A DNA stretch of 64,000 bases from positions 36,110-100,109 of the forward strand of contig CALSPD010000016.1 of the NCBI GenBank assembly GCA_943788145.1, given 5' to 3'. The DNA comes from an uncultured Flavobacteriales bacterium. Lineage in GTDB: Bacteria > Bacteroidota > Bacteroidia > Flavobacteriales_G > Salibacteraceae. Under the pieces are notes generated by a model. It saw nothing but the letters and a program-made list of their open reading frames with translations, was not told the DNA's origin and made no database searches. This document shows, in pieces, positions 43,671-53,292 of the stretch. The stretch's first letter is position 1. Each line of letters begins with the position of its first letter. The translations under genes were made by a program, and so were the position numbers.

Positions 43671-44687
43671 TTATTGTACTGGGTAATAAATCTTTGTGTT
43701 GATCTGAGATGGATCGGTTACAGTGGTTGGATCGGTTACATATTCTTCAATTGCCGGACCACTCATCATGGCACCGTGCCAGTTCATATATTCTTCCATA
43801 GCCATGTGAGCATCGCCTATTCCTTCATAAGAACCGAAATAGTCTATCATCAAAACTTTGCCTCCGACTTTAAATCCTTCCAAACCATTAATTGAAACGC
43901 CTTCCCCTACTGGAACACCAGCCAATACTTCGGTTGTTTTGCTGGCTTCATCCCAAGTAAAGTAAAGCGCAGTTGGAGGACCACTCATTTCAACTTTAGC
44001 CTTGGTTACCGCTCCAAACGACTTTCCAAAAGCGTTTTCGAAGAAAGCCGACATTTGATCGTCCATGGCTATCGTGGCACGCACACCTACAACATTCCTT
44101 GGAGTCAATTCACTCTCTGTAATAGTGAATCCGCCAAACTCATTTCGGCCAGCCTTATTGGTATTCACCATTTCAGCTAGATTGTCCATTCCTTTTTGGT
44201 AATCTGGACCAAGCATTTCCTCCATGTCCATGAAGGCCATCATCACGTTTATTGGACGGGAAGATTCCGCATCATAAGCCCAAGTCACAGTTGTTTTACC
44301 TTCGTTTTCTGCCAATGTTATAGTTGCATCCGCTTCACCTTCCCATGGAGCGATGAAATGAATTCTTGACACTACCTTGTCGGAAGCGATTTCCGTCAGC
44401 GTCTGCTCACCTTGCCCAACGTCTTCGTTTCCGCTCCAGATGTATTTTGCACCAACAGTGCCGTCTTCACCTTCAATAGAAGAAGTCATTTCAGGGTCCA
44501 ATTTCGTCCATGGCGACCATTGGTTGATTTGCTCAAAACTGTTTACATGCGACAGAACATAATCTGCCGGGGCTTCAATTTCAACTGAGCGTTCGAGATG
44601 CGAGTGAGTCGGCATCACAAAGGACGCCACGACCACTACCAGAATGAGAAGGACAATTACTCCTCCAATAATTTTTAGTGCTTTCAT
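43671..44687 (-). CDS. SRPBCC domain plus GyrI-like domain protein
   Basis: 338 residues. N-terminal transmembrane helix (IIGGVIVLLILVVVVASFVM). An SRPBCC/START-like lipid- or ligand-binding fold follows (SHLERSVEIEAPADYVLSHV, NQWSPWTKLDPEMTSS, RIHFIAPWEGEADATI). The second half is GyrI-like (bacterial transcription activator effector-binding: VVGVRATIAMDDQMSAFFEN, VSINGLEGFKVGGKVLMIDY). This pairing is common in Bacteroidota. Binds an unknown small molecule; anchored with domains probably outside the cytoplasm or at the inner membrane. Confidence 0.85.
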   Translation of the reverse strand: MKALKIIGGVIVLLILVVVVASFVMPTHSHLERSVEIEAPADYVLSHVNSFEQINQWSPWTKLDPEMTSSIEGEDGTVGAKYIWSGNEDVGQGEQTLTEIASDKVVSRIHFIAPWEGEADATITLAENEGKTTVTWAYDAESSRPINVMMAFMDMEEMLGPDYQKGMDNLAEMVNTNKAGRNEFGGFTITESELTPRNVVGVRATIAMDDQMSAFFENAFGKSFGAVTKAKVEMSGPPTALYFTWDEASKTTEVLAGVPVGEGVSINGLEGFKVGGKVLMIDYFGSYEGIGDAHMAMEEYMNWHGAMMSGPAIEEYVTDPTTVTDPSQINTKIYYPVQ

Positions 44688-44779
44688 AAGATTTAGGTGG
44701 TTGTTTAGAGTTCAATATTAAAATTTTCTTCTGAGTCAATCCCCTTGCTGATGTGCTTGAAATCATTTCCTTTAGCCTC

Positions 44780-46528
44780 ATGAAATTCAATTTAATTCTC
44801 GGTTGCATGCTCTTTGCCCTATCGGCATGCTCAGACATTTTAGATTCTAGTGAACTTTCAACCGCTTTTGAAAATTCAGGTGGTAAAGAGACCGCGACTT
44901 ATGAAGAAGGCATTGCATGGTGGCAAAAGCTGGAAGAAAGCTCGCCCTATGTATGTATGCAAGCCGTAGGTAAAACGGATGCTGGGTTGCCTTTGCAAAT
45001 GGTTGTGATTAATGCAGGGAAAAATTTCAGTAGGGAAAAAGTTGCTCAATCGGGAAAAACCATTTGGCTCATCAATAATGGCATTCATCCGGGCGAACCC
45101 GATGGCATTGACGCATCCATGCTTTTTGCTCGGGAAATTTTAAGCAGAAGCGACTTTGAAGATCGCTTTGCCGAAATGATTATTTTGATCATTCCTTTTT
45201 ATAACGTGGGAGGAGCCTTAGATCGAAACTGTTGCAGCCGTTCTAACCAAAACGGTCCTGAATCCTATGGGTTTCGTGGAAATGCCCGAAACTTAGACTT
45301 GAATCGAGACTTCGCTAAGTGCGACAGTAAAAATGCTCAGACTTTTAATCAAATATTTTCGGCATGGGATCCGGATATCTACTTAGAGACTCATGTCAGT
45401 AATGGCGCCAATTACCCTTATACCATGACTTATCTCTCGACTCAAGCAGACAAACTAGGAAAACCTTTATCTGACTTTATGCGCGCTGAGTTAAATCCAG
45501 CTTTATTTAAAGGCATGGCCGATTTGGGCGATGAAATGATTCCCTATGTGAACATTCACGGTGATTCACCGGATTCTGGTTTTGCTGCGTTTAACGACAG
45601 TCCCCGCTATTCAACTGGATATGCCGCCCTTCACCATAGCATTGGTTTGCTTACAGAAACTCATATGCTTAAGCCGTTTGACCAACGTGTGCGGTCAACC
45701 GAACGTTTTCTACACGTGTTAGCAGATGAAATCATCGAACAGGGAAATAAAATCAAATCACTTCGAGCGCAGGCCGTGGAAGCGGCTATGAGCCAAACCG
45801 AATTTCACCTCGAATGGGGTATCGACTCGGCTCAGGTTTCTAAACTTCCGTTTAAAGGATACAAAGCCTATTATGATTCGAGCCGCGTGACTGGGTTTCC
45901 ACAACTCTATTACGATGAAAACCAGCCTTGGGAAAAGGAAATCAACTATTTTGGAGCTTATAAACCCAACGAATCCGTAGAAGCCCCAGCGTATTATTTG
46001 GTTCCAGCTGCTTGGCCCGAAGTAGTCGATCGTTTGCGATGGAATGGCGTGCAAATGGACTTAATTAAGAAAGACACGCTCATGAAACTTTCGGCTTATG
46101 AGATAGTGAAAGAACAAACTTCAAAGCAACCTTTCGAAGGACATTATTTGCATTACGCTACGGAGACCGAAACGCAATTTTGGGTCAAAAAACTCCGTGC
46201 CAACTCCTACTATCTGGTAAAAACGAATCAACTTAAAAAGCGATTTATGGTTGAAATGTTAGAACCTAGCGCTCCAGACAGTTATTTCAATTGGAATTTT
46301 TACGATGAGATTTTACAACAGAAGGAATGGTTTTCGGCCTACGTATTTGACCAAGAGGCGCAGCAATTACTGCAAGACGAAGGAATAAAAAAGTCATTTG
46401 AGGAAATGAAAAAGAGCGATCCAAGTTTCACCATGAGCCCTATGCCGCAGCTCTATTACCTCTACAAAAACAGCGATCATTATGAGCGAGAGCATCACAT
46501 GATTTATCCTGTCTTCAGAATCGAGTGA
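44780..46528 (+). CDS. M14-family zinc carboxypeptidase, lipoprotein
   Basis: 582 residues from the ATG at 44780 (MKFNLILGCMLFALSACSDI, lipobox ALSAC). An upstream ATG at 44753 would put residues before the signal. Catalytic layout: NNGIHPGEPDGIDAS (HxxE zinc ligands), GFRGNARNLDLNRDF (substrate Arg), LETHVSNGANYPYTM (third zinc His) and LLTETHML (catalytic Glu). A C-terminal 200-residue part without known domain follows. It removes C-terminal residues from peptides at the envelope. The last bases overlap the recQ GTG start by four. Confidence 0.88.
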   Translation: MKFNLILGCMLFALSACSDILDSSELSTAFENSGGKETATYEEGIAWWQKLEESSPYVCMQAVGKTDAGLPLQMVVINAGKNFSREKVAQSGKTIWLINNGIHPGEPDGIDASMLFAREILSRSDFEDRFAEMIILIIPFYNVGGALDRNCCSRSNQNGPESYGFRGNARNLDLNRDFAKCDSKNAQTFNQIFSAWDPDIYLETHVSNGANYPYTMTYLSTQADKLGKPLSDFMRAELNPALFKGMADLGDEMIPYVNIHGDSPDSGFAAFNDSPRYSTGYAALHHSIGLLTETHMLKPFDQRVRSTERFLHVLADEIIEQGNKIKSLRAQAVEAAMSQTEFHLEWGIDSAQVSKLPFKGYKAYYDSSRVTGFPQLYYDENQPWEKEINYFGAYKPNESVEAPAYYLVPAAWPEVVDRLRWNGVQMDLIKKDTLMKLSAYEIVKEQTSKQPFEGHYLHYATETETQFWVKKLRANSYYLVKTNQLKKRFMVEMLEPSAPDSYFNWNFYDEILQQKEWFSAYVFDQEAQQLLQDEGIKKSFEEMKKSDPSFTMSPMPQLYYLYKNSDHYEREHHMIYPVFRIE

Positions 46529-46755
46529 GCGACTCATTAACCATACTGAAAAAGTATTGGGGGCACGAAGCGTTTCGATCCAAACAAGAGGATATTATTA
46601 ACTCCATTCTTGATGGAAAGGACACGTTAGCCCTACTTCCTACTGGTGGTGGCAAAATCAATTTGTTTTCAAGTGCCGGCTATGATGATGGAAGGCATTT
46701 GCATTGTTGTTTCTCCATTGATCGCCTTGATGAAAGATCAAGTAGCCAACCTTAA
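46525..46755 (+). CDS. recQ: RecQ helicase, 5' piece (frameshift inside the Walker A motif)
   Basis: GTG start overlapping the carboxypeptidase stop. Reads SDSLTILKKYWGHEAFRSKQ, DGKDTLALLPTGGGK and then leaves frame. The run AAAA at 46654-46657 is one A too long; with AAA it reads LPTGGGKSICFQVPAMMMEG, the intact RecQ Walker A. The frame joins 46646-48235 at that point, for about 570 residues. Residues after GGGK in this piece are shadow. Confidence 0.85.
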   Translation: MSDSLTILKKYWGHEAFRSKQEDIINSILDGKDTLALLPTGGGKINLFSSAGYDDGRHLHCCFSIDRLDERSSSQP

Positions 46756-48235
46756 ATCACGAGATATTGAGGCGCTGTGCATCACATCCGAGTACAATCA
46801 CAAGGAAGTTGACGCCCTATTCGATCGATGCGTTTATGGGAAAATCAAGTTTCTCTATCTCTCTCCCGAACGACTCTTGACGGACATTGCAAAAACACGC
46901 ATCGCGATGATGAAGGTCAATTTAATAGCCGTGGATGAAGCCCATTGCATCAGTGAATGGGGTTATGATTTTCGACCGCCCTATTTGAAAATCGCAGAAA
47001 TCCGAAGCCTGCACCCAAAGGTTCCGGTCATTGCCTTGACGGCAAGTGCCACCCCGCTTGTTGTCAAAGACATTCAGGATAAACTGAAGTTTAAAAAACC
47101 AAACGTCCACACCAAAAGCTTTGCACGCGAGAATCTGGCCTATTTCATCAATTGGGACGAAGATAAACTCGGGAAAACTGAACAGATTGCCAAGAAATTA
47201 AAGGGTTGTGGCATCATCTACACCCGTAGCCGAAAAGGAACGGAACGGGTGACGCGAGAACTTCGCAAGCGAGGATTGAGCATTGATTTTTATCACGCTG
47301 GCCTAGATGCCGAAACCCGAAACAAGAAGCAAGAAGACTGGATGAGTGGGCGCACAAGCATTATTACGGCCACCAATGCGTTTGGAATGGGCATCGACAA
47401 ATCGAACGTGCGGTTTGTATTGCACTACGACTTGCCTGATACGCTCGAAAACTATTATCAAGAATGCGGTAGAGCGGGTCGTGATGGTAAGAAGGCTTTC
47501 GCTGTCGCCATTTTAACCAAAAAGGACTTGGTGAAGCTTCAAGAGAAAATCGAACAGTCTTTTCCCGAAAAACCAGAGATTAAACGCGTTTATGCGGCCA
47601 TCGGTTCACACCTTCAACTCGCCATAGGCAGCGGGAAGGAAGAGTCATTTCCCATCGATTTTGAGAAACTTGCCGAGCATTACAACCTGAATGAACGGGT
47701 AATAGTGCAGAGCATTAAGTTCTTAGAACGAGAAGGTTACATAAGCCTCGATGAAACACGTGATTTACACTCTACCGTTAAAATCAATTGCAGCAACGAG
47801 GAGCTCTATCAATTTAAGCTGAACAATAAGAATTTGGAACGGCTCATTGATGCTTTGTTGCGATCGCATACGCGGCTTTTTGATGAAGATGTTCGTATCA
47901 GCGAATGGACCCTGGCCAAACGGCTCAAATGGCCAAAAACGCGAGTTGAATCTGGTCTTGATCACCTAAGCCAAGCGGAATTAATTCAATATAAGAAGGC
48001 TACGAATTTGCCTAGAATCACTTATCTCGAAGAGCGATTGGATGCTAAAAATGTGCGCATATCTGAAGAACATTATACCCTGCGTAAACACGTCATCAGC
48101 GAAAAAGCAGAAGCCATGCTGCACTATGCTGAATCCACATCAAAATGCCGAAGTCGCATGTTAGTCGAATATTTTGGTGAGGAAAAATCTAAAAACTGCG
48201 GCATTTGCGATTTTTGTGTTGCTTTAAAATCCTAG
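46646..48235 (+). CDS. recQ: RecQ-family ATP-dependent DNA helicase, main piece
   Basis: True coding starts at about 46654. Motifs: SPLIALMKDQVANL (Ia), DEAHCISEWGYDFRP (DEAH and aromatic-rich loop), ALTASATPLV (III), ATNAFGMGIDKSNVRFVLHY (V) and QECGRAGRDGK (VI). Then a winged-helix region and C-terminal cysteines (SKCRSRMLVEYFGEEKSKNC, GICDFC), the zinc-binding module moved to the end. No HRDC domain. It unwinds DNA in recombination and repair. Intact apart from the single-base shift in Walker A. Confidence 0.88.
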   Translation: MVAKSICFQVPAMMMEGICIVVSPLIALMKDQVANLKSRDIEALCITSEYNHKEVDALFDRCVYGKIKFLYLSPERLLTDIAKTRIAMMKVNLIAVDEAHCISEWGYDFRPPYLKIAEIRSLHPKVPVIALTASATPLVVKDIQDKLKFKKPNVHTKSFARENLAYFINWDEDKLGKTEQIAKKLKGCGIIYTRSRKGTERVTRELRKRGLSIDFYHAGLDAETRNKKQEDWMSGRTSIITATNAFGMGIDKSNVRFVLHYDLPDTLENYYQECGRAGRDGKKAFAVAILTKKDLVKLQEKIEQSFPEKPEIKRVYAAIGSHLQLAIGSGKEESFPIDFEKLAEHYNLNERVIVQSIKFLEREGYISLDETRDLHSTVKINCSNEELYQFKLNNKNLERLIDALLRSHTRLFDEDVRISEWTLAKRLKWPKTRVESGLDHLSQAELIQYKKATNLPRITYLEERLDAKNVRISEEHYTLRKHVISEKAEAMLHYAESTSKCRSRMLVEYFGEEKSKNCGICDFCVALKS

Positions 48236-48310
48236 TTCGCATCACAGTTGGTATTCGATAAGTTTGTCACCTCACCAAATCGTTCCATCATTCGCCTAGT
48301 TCGCGCCTAA

Positions 48311-49807
48311 ATGCTCTTCAATTCCATTGAATTTTTGGTTTTCCTCCCCCTAGTTTTATTAGGGTATTTCCTTTTGAAGGGGCAACGAAGGTATTTACTG
48401 CTTTTCGCGAGCTATTTTTTCATCGGATGGTGGAATTGGCATTATCTCGGACTCATTCTCGTTTCTACTGCGATTGATTATTACGCTGGCCGAAAATTGG
48501 GTGAATTGCCCATTGGTGCAAAAGGAAGAAAACGCTTTTTATGGTTGAGCCTGTCCACGAACTTGGGTTTGCTCTTCTTTTTCAAGTATTTCAACTTTTT
48601 CAATACAGAGCTCGACTCCGTCTTCCATTTACTCGGGTTAAACTACCTCGTGCCCTACTCCGATTTCCTGCTACCGATGGGCATTTCGTTTTACACGTTT
48701 CAAACCCTTTCTTATACCATAGACATCTACTATGGCAAGTTACAACCCGAAAAAGACTTTAAGCTTTTCGCCCTTTTTGTATCGTTTTTTCCGCAGTTAG
48801 TGGCCGGCCCCATAGAACGAGCGAGCCATTTGATTGATCAATTACGCGTTCATGCTGATTTGCGATGGGACAATTTCAAACAAGGGTTCACACGGGTTTT
48901 ATTTGGCCTGATAAAAAAGCTCGTCATAGCCGACCGTCTAGCCCTTTTTGTTAACCCAATCTACAACGATGTCACTTCGTTTGACGGTTTTATGCTGTCG
49001 ATAGCCACCCTGTTTTTCGCCTTTCAGATTTATTGCGACTTCTCAGGCTATTCGGACATTGCTATCGGCATTGCTCGCATGTTTGGCGTGGACCTGATGG
49101 AAAACTTCAGAAGTCCTTATCTATCCAAAGACATCCGAGAATTTTGGAGCAGATGGCATATTTCGCTTTCCACTTGGTTTCGCGATTATGTTTACATACC
49201 GCTCGGTGGAAATCGCACCGGTCAATCGAAGTTTTACCGCAACATTATGATCGTCTTTTTGGTAAGTGGGTTTTGGCATGGCGCCAATTGGACTTTCATT
49301 ATTTGGGGCGGCATTCACGGAGTTTTCCTCCTTTTAGGCATGCGTTATCAAAACCTAAAATCTAGGTTTTTTCCGAAACCGAATGCACCAAAGTTGCTCG
49401 CCAGCTTTGAAGTCGGGTTTACGTTTTTGGTCGTGTGTTTTGCTTGGATCTTTTTCCGAGCCAACAGCCTAGCCGATGCCTTTTTCGTGGTAGAGCATCT
49501 TATGCATGTCGATATGAGCTTTGTTTCGGACGTAGTTTATCAGCTGAAATCAGTGTTATTCGATCCTTCGAATGCGGCTAATCGATTTAACCTTGACTTT
49601 GGGCGAATCAACCTACAATCGTCCATCGGTGACTTTTGGTTGAGTTTAATTTTTATTCCATCCCTCCTTTTGTTTGAATTTCATTGGCCCAAAGGCATAG
49701 CTTTTAAGGGCGACAACGCCACTTTCCTAGCTTGGTTTATCTCAATTGTCTTCATCATGCTGTTCGGAGTCTTTACCCAAAACCAATTCATCTATTTTCA
49801 ATTCTAA
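48311..49807 (+). CDS. MBOAT-family O-acyltransferase (AlgI/PatA-like)
   Basis: 498 residues, about eleven transmembrane helices. Motifs: LFNSIEFLVFLPLVLLGYFL; FVSFFPQLVAGPIERASHLI; DFSGYSDIAIGIARMFGVDL; SRWHISLSTWFRDYVYIPLG with NRTG; and the catalytic His in SGFWHGANWTFIIWGGIHG. This passes acyl groups across the inner membrane to a partner that acylates a polysaccharide or cell-wall polymer. The stop overlaps the ATG of the SGNH-like gene (TAATG), so the two form a pair. Confidence 0.93.
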   Translation: MLFNSIEFLVFLPLVLLGYFLLKGQRRYLLLFASYFFIGWWNWHYLGLILVSTAIDYYAGRKLGELPIGAKGRKRFLWLSLSTNLGLLFFFKYFNFFNTELDSVFHLLGLNYLVPYSDFLLPMGISFYTFQTLSYTIDIYYGKLQPEKDFKLFALFVSFFPQLVAGPIERASHLIDQLRVHADLRWDNFKQGFTRVLFGLIKKLVIADRLALFVNPIYNDVTSFDGFMLSIATLFFAFQIYCDFSGYSDIAIGIARMFGVDLMENFRSPYLSKDIREFWSRWHISLSTWFRDYVYIPLGGNRTGQSKFYRNIMIVFLVSGFWHGANWTFIIWGGIHGVFLLLGMRYQNLKSRFFPKPNAPKLLASFEVGFTFLVVCFAWIFFRANSLADAFFVVEHLMHVDMSFVSDVVYQLKSVLFDPSNAANRFNLDFGRINLQSSIGDFWLSLIFIPSLLLFEFHWPKGIAFKGDNATFLAWFISIVFIMLFGVFTQNQFIYFQF

Positions 49808-50751
49808 TGGCTAGAGGAATTCAAATCATATTGTTGGTATTGGCTTCTTCCTTAGTCTTTTGGGGTATTTTAGAACGCGGTAAATCGGTTCAGTCCTCCG
49901 AAGTGGCCTATCAGAAAATTTTTGGCGGCCAACATGAGTCGATGATACTAGGAACCAGTCGCGCGGCCATGCTAGATGCTGTCGCGATGAGCTCCGTAAA
50001 TCCATCGGCTGCTCCATTTTTCAATTATGCCTTTCATCTGGGCGCAAGTCCCTACGGACCAAAATACACACAAAGTATTCTGAACCACATCAAAAAAGGC
50101 GATGACAATGTCTTCGTTTTATGCGTTGATCCATGGGCGCTTTCCTCTAAAAAAGGGACGCAGGACGATAGCACCTTTTTCCAAGAAAACGGGACGTTTA
50201 TTGACTTCGACCCAACTCAAGCGCTGCCCGAATACCGCTATTTCCTAAATCACTATTCCAACCCCTATTATTCCCTTTTCCTTCCGATAAAGGTGAAAAA
50301 ACACTTGGAGGACAACGAAGGAAAAAAGCCGTCCGAAGCCTTCATTAAAAAGCATCAGAATGCTAAAATCGAATACTACAAAAAGGAGCATTTATACGCA
50401 GACACGCTTTCTGCCACACGCCTTCAATCGCTTAACAATTTAATTACAACCCTAAATGGCCAAGGCAAAGTCTATTTAGTGCGTCTTCCCATTTCCGAGG
50501 AAATGATTGCTTTGGAAGAAGAATACGCTCCGAATTTTAAGGAAATGATGGTCGAATTGTCCGAAAACCATGGGGTTGGGTTTATAGACTTTTATCCCAT
50601 TGCCGATCAATTTTTATGTCCCGATGGAAATCACTTGTTTGGTCCGGATGCCGTTCGAGTCTCGAAAATGATAGGCGAATTCATTAAATCAGATCAAAGC
50701 CAAGGGCATTCCGATACCATACGCCACCTATTTCAAACCAACAGCAACTAA
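49807..50751 (+). CDS. SGNH-like acyltransferase partner of the MBOAT
   Basis: 314 residues from the ATG at 49807, overlapping the MBOAT stop; a longer upstream start is inside that gene. An N-terminal helix (IQIILLVLASSLVFWGIL) anchors it. The Ser motif GTSRAAMLDA (block I variant) and the C-terminal DGNHLFGPDAVRVSKMI (Asp-x-x-His) give the SGNH/AlgJ-like catalytic arrangement. It likely transfers acyl groups from the MBOAT to an envelope glycan; inference from motif plus context. The next gene starts three bases downstream. Confidence 0.72.
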   Translation: MARGIQIILLVLASSLVFWGILERGKSVQSSEVAYQKIFGGQHESMILGTSRAAMLDAVAMSSVNPSAAPFFNYAFHLGASPYGPKYTQSILNHIKKGDDNVFVLCVDPWALSSKKGTQDDSTFFQENGTFIDFDPTQALPEYRYFLNHYSNPYYSLFLPIKVKKHLEDNEGKKPSEAFIKKHQNAKIEYYKKEHLYADTLSATRLQSLNNLITTLNGQGKVYLVRLPISEEMIALEEEYAPNFKEMMVELSENHGVGFIDFYPIADQFLCPDGNHLFGPDAVRVSKMIGEFIKSDQSQGHSDTIRHLFQTNSN

Positions 50752-50753
50752 GC

Positions 50754-51455
50754 ATGACATCAAGCAAAGCATACGCATCAATTCTCTTGTTAATACCACT
50801 TTTGACCTTGCTTTCTGGCGCATCCTGCCAAGGCGATAAAGCAGAACCTTATCTCCTCAGCGACTATGTAAAATGGACAAACGTTGACTCGGACTCCATC
50901 CGGATTTATCAACCAAAAAACGAAGGTCCTGAATCAAGCATCTTATTGCGACAGCAAATCCGGGCACTTTCCGACACGGTTACCGAATTTGAGTTTACCT
51001 GGCTCAGGCCAGATTCCCTGCCCATTAACAGGAGCGTTGAGCGATATAGTCGAACCAACCGAATTGAATTCGTAAAGCAGTCCTTCTTCGAAATTGGAAG
51101 GTTCAAAGAGGTAAACGAGATTGAAGCTGAGTTTTTAAACAAGCGGATTTACCAGACCAGCGACACCAACCACGCCTTCGAAGCCCTGTTCACCTTTGAA
51201 GCCGATAAAGATGTGACGATGTCCGTAAAGGCCATTTTGAGGTATGAACTACAGCAAATTGATTCGTTAGATGCGAGTGGAAAAGACTGTTTGGTTTTAA
51301 CATCCAATGAGTCCATCAAACTCACTTTTCCGGATGATCGCAGCGACACAACCATTCAGGCGATTAGCAAACGCTATTTCGTTTTGGGTCAAGGTTTGGT
51401 GAAATTCAACCAGCAGGACGCCAACGAGTTTGTTGAATATCAGTGGGTGAGATAA
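50754..51455 (+). CDS. Hypothetical lipoprotein
   Basis: 233 residues. Signal SILLLIPLLTLLSGASCQGD with lipobox SGASC. The mature part is beta-rich and charged (LRQQIRALSDTVTEFEFTWL, KYFVLGQGLVKFNQQDANEF). It follows the SGNH gene by two bases and may be the third member of the O-acylation operon. The last 16 bases overlap the convergent membrane-protein gene. No domain recognised. Confidence 0.6.
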   Translation: MTSSKAYASILLLIPLLTLLSGASCQGDKAEPYLLSDYVKWTNVDSDSIRIYQPKNEGPESSILLRQQIRALSDTVTEFEFTWLRPDSLPINRSVERYSRTNRIEFVKQSFFEIGRFKEVNEIEAEFLNKRIYQTSDTNHAFEALFTFEADKDVTMSVKAILRYELQQIDSLDASGKDCLVLTSNESIKLTFPDDRSDTTIQAISKRYFVLGQGLVKFNQQDANEFVEYQWVR

Positions 51456-53206
51456 TCGGTGGTCACGCGCGGGCAATCCAATTGTTCGATGGCAAGTCCG
51501 TTCACCTTCAAGCTTCCTTTCCCCTTTTTATACCATAAATACGCCTCCATGTATCCCGATGGCGGAAGGTCTGCCGGTTTGCGCAAGTAAGCGGAAAGCT
51601 GCCGAGCTTGGCCGTCATGTTTAGCCATTTTATGCAGTTCCAAGGTGTGATAGCCATATGTTAGGTTCGAGTCGAGGAAACTGATAACCAGAAAGGCTTC
51701 GCTTTTCTCAGTAAGATGGCTTTCTACTTCGCAGGTCACGCACATGGTCCGATCAAAATCCGTTTGAAACTCCGCTGCTCCTACTTTTAGTGGAGAACTA
51801 AAATCTTTCGAGGTAGAAAGCTCCAAACCAGTTTCAATTCCCTCAAGCTTCCACTCCTTTTCTACGATGGTGTCTCGAAGCAGTCGTTCTGGTTTTCCTA
51901 GCAACAACATTTCAATATCTGGCGCATCAAAAGCTCCTGTTAACGCCATATCGCTGGGTGCATCCAAATTCATAAAGAGTCGATTAAATGCACGCTTCGT
52001 CATATCGCTGCCCGACAATTGCCCCGTGTGATACTGAAGCGTTTGAATGCTTTGATTGCATATTAAAAACACGAGCAACGCTCCCGTTCCAAGCCAAACT
52101 AAGCTGTTTTTTGTGGCAAGCCAGCGCAGTGTAGCCGCCAAACCAAAGGCTAAAAGCGGATAAAAGTCAATCATGGGTCGTATGCTCAAGCTGCTGCCGT
52201 AATACCAGCACCACCAGCTGAAAACAACATAGATGTGCAAGGGAATGAGGATGCTTAAAGCCAAGGTGAGTTTTTTGTCGATGGAAGCCGAAAACAACGG
52301 ACCAATCAAAGCCAGCACCATAATGGGAGTGTAAAGCAACCAACCGTTTCGGTAGCTGAACAATCCTTTCAGCATAGAAGGATGGCTCCAAAGGATTTTT
52401 TCCTCGCCATAGCTGTAGAAAATCCAGTGGCCCGTATTCATTTTCCAAAGCATAAGCTGTGGAATTATAGGCAAGCAGAAAGCGAGGACAGCAAGCCACG
52501 TTGACGGCTTGAGAAAAGAGTTCCGGTGCTTTTCATCCATCAGTAGGTAGACCAATGGAAGCAGCATAAAAATACCGTTGGTGGGCCGAATTAAGCAGAT
52601 AAAGCCAAATAACAAAGCACTGATAACCAGTGTTATTCTACGGTTTTGCTCAAGCCATAGATCAAAGCAATAAAGCGCTGTCGCAAAAAGGGTAAAGGAA
52701 TAAATGTGGGACTGAGCGCTGTCCAACGTACCGTAGAAAAAGGCGTTCGTGGCAAAGGCAATTAAAAGGACGGTCAGGGAAGAAATGAAGGGCGAAAAGC
52801 GCCTCTTCAACCATTTCAACAGCATCCAAAGGCCAAAGAGAAATACAAAGAGTCCATTCAGGCCGATGGCCAAATGATAGGGTATGCTCCACCCGTCCTG
52901 TTCAAATTCAAAAAATGGCGCTAAGATGTGTGCACTATAAAATGCCGGCAACTGCAACAGCGCCACTCCCATGGTCAATTTCGGGAAGGGTTTGGCGCCT
53001 TCGTAGTGATTCAGCCAATAGCGGGATTGATTTTCTGGATCGAGGTTTTCGTAAAAATCAAAGTTGAAATCGCCATAAACAACCCAGGAGGCCAGATAAG
53101 AACAATAACCCTGCGCATCGCCACGAATCGTAGCGTTGCTGCGCCAATGCGCCTCACTAAAGAAGATAAATAGCGCAACGATGGCCACTAGGGTAACCAC
53201 GTTCAT
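51440..53206 (-). CDS. Polytopic membrane protein, GT-C glycosyltransferase-like
   Basis: 588 residues from the ATG at 53206 (MNVVTLVAIVALFIFFSEAH). This start leaves a leader of about 24 bases behind the -7 element at 53236-53246, whereas the upstream ATG at 53233 would lie in the promoter. There are about eleven transmembrane helices in residues 1-410. The first periplasmic loop carries acidic pairs (NFDFYENLDPENQSRYW) as in GT-C (GT39/GT83-type) enzymes. A beta-rich soluble C-terminal domain follows. It probably moves a sugar from a polyprenyl carrier; not provable here. Confidence 0.6.
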   Translation of the reverse strand: MNVVTLVAIVALFIFFSEAHWRSNATIRGDAQGYCSYLASWVVYGDFNFDFYENLDPENQSRYWLNHYEGAKPFPKLTMGVALLQLPAFYSAHILAPFFEFEQDGWSIPYHLAIGLNGLFVFLFGLWMLLKWLKRRFSPFISSLTVLLIAFATNAFFYGTLDSAQSHIYSFTLFATALYCFDLWLEQNRRITLVISALLFGFICLIRPTNGIFMLLPLVYLLMDEKHRNSFLKPSTWLAVLAFCLPIIPQLMLWKMNTGHWIFYSYGEEKILWSHPSMLKGLFSYRNGWLLYTPIMVLALIGPLFSASIDKKLTLALSILIPLHIYVVFSWWCWYYGSSLSIRPMIDFYPLLAFGLAATLRWLATKNSLVWLGTGALLVFLICNQSIQTLQYHTGQLSGSDMTKRAFNRLFMNLDAPSDMALTGAFDAPDIEMLLLGKPERLLRDTIVEKEWKLEGIETGLELSTSKDFSSPLKVGAAEFQTDFDRTMCVTCEVESHLTEKSEAFLVISFLDSNLTYGYHTLELHKMAKHDGQARQLSAYLRKPADLPPSGYMEAYLWYKKGKGSLKVNGLAIEQLDCPRVTTDYLTH

Positions 53207-53235
53207 AGATCGAAAAGCGCGCGCAATTGACATCC

Positions 53236-53246
53236 GCGCAAAAGTA
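53236..53246 (-). promoter_or_regulatory. Putative -7 element for the GT-C-like gene
   Basis: TACTTTTGCGC on the minus strand, identical in all 11 bases to the element before mtaB at 32881-32891. About 30 bases upstream of the ATG chosen at 53206. Confidence 0.42.
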
Positions 53247-53292
53247 GCCCCATCGAACATTCGGAAGCCGCTTGTTTAAAAGCTGTTTGAAT

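Noticed and set aside
46640..46670. Programmed frameshifting in recQ
   Set aside because: No slippery heptamer with downstream structure is evident; the site is a simple A run like the other breaks, so an indel error is simpler.
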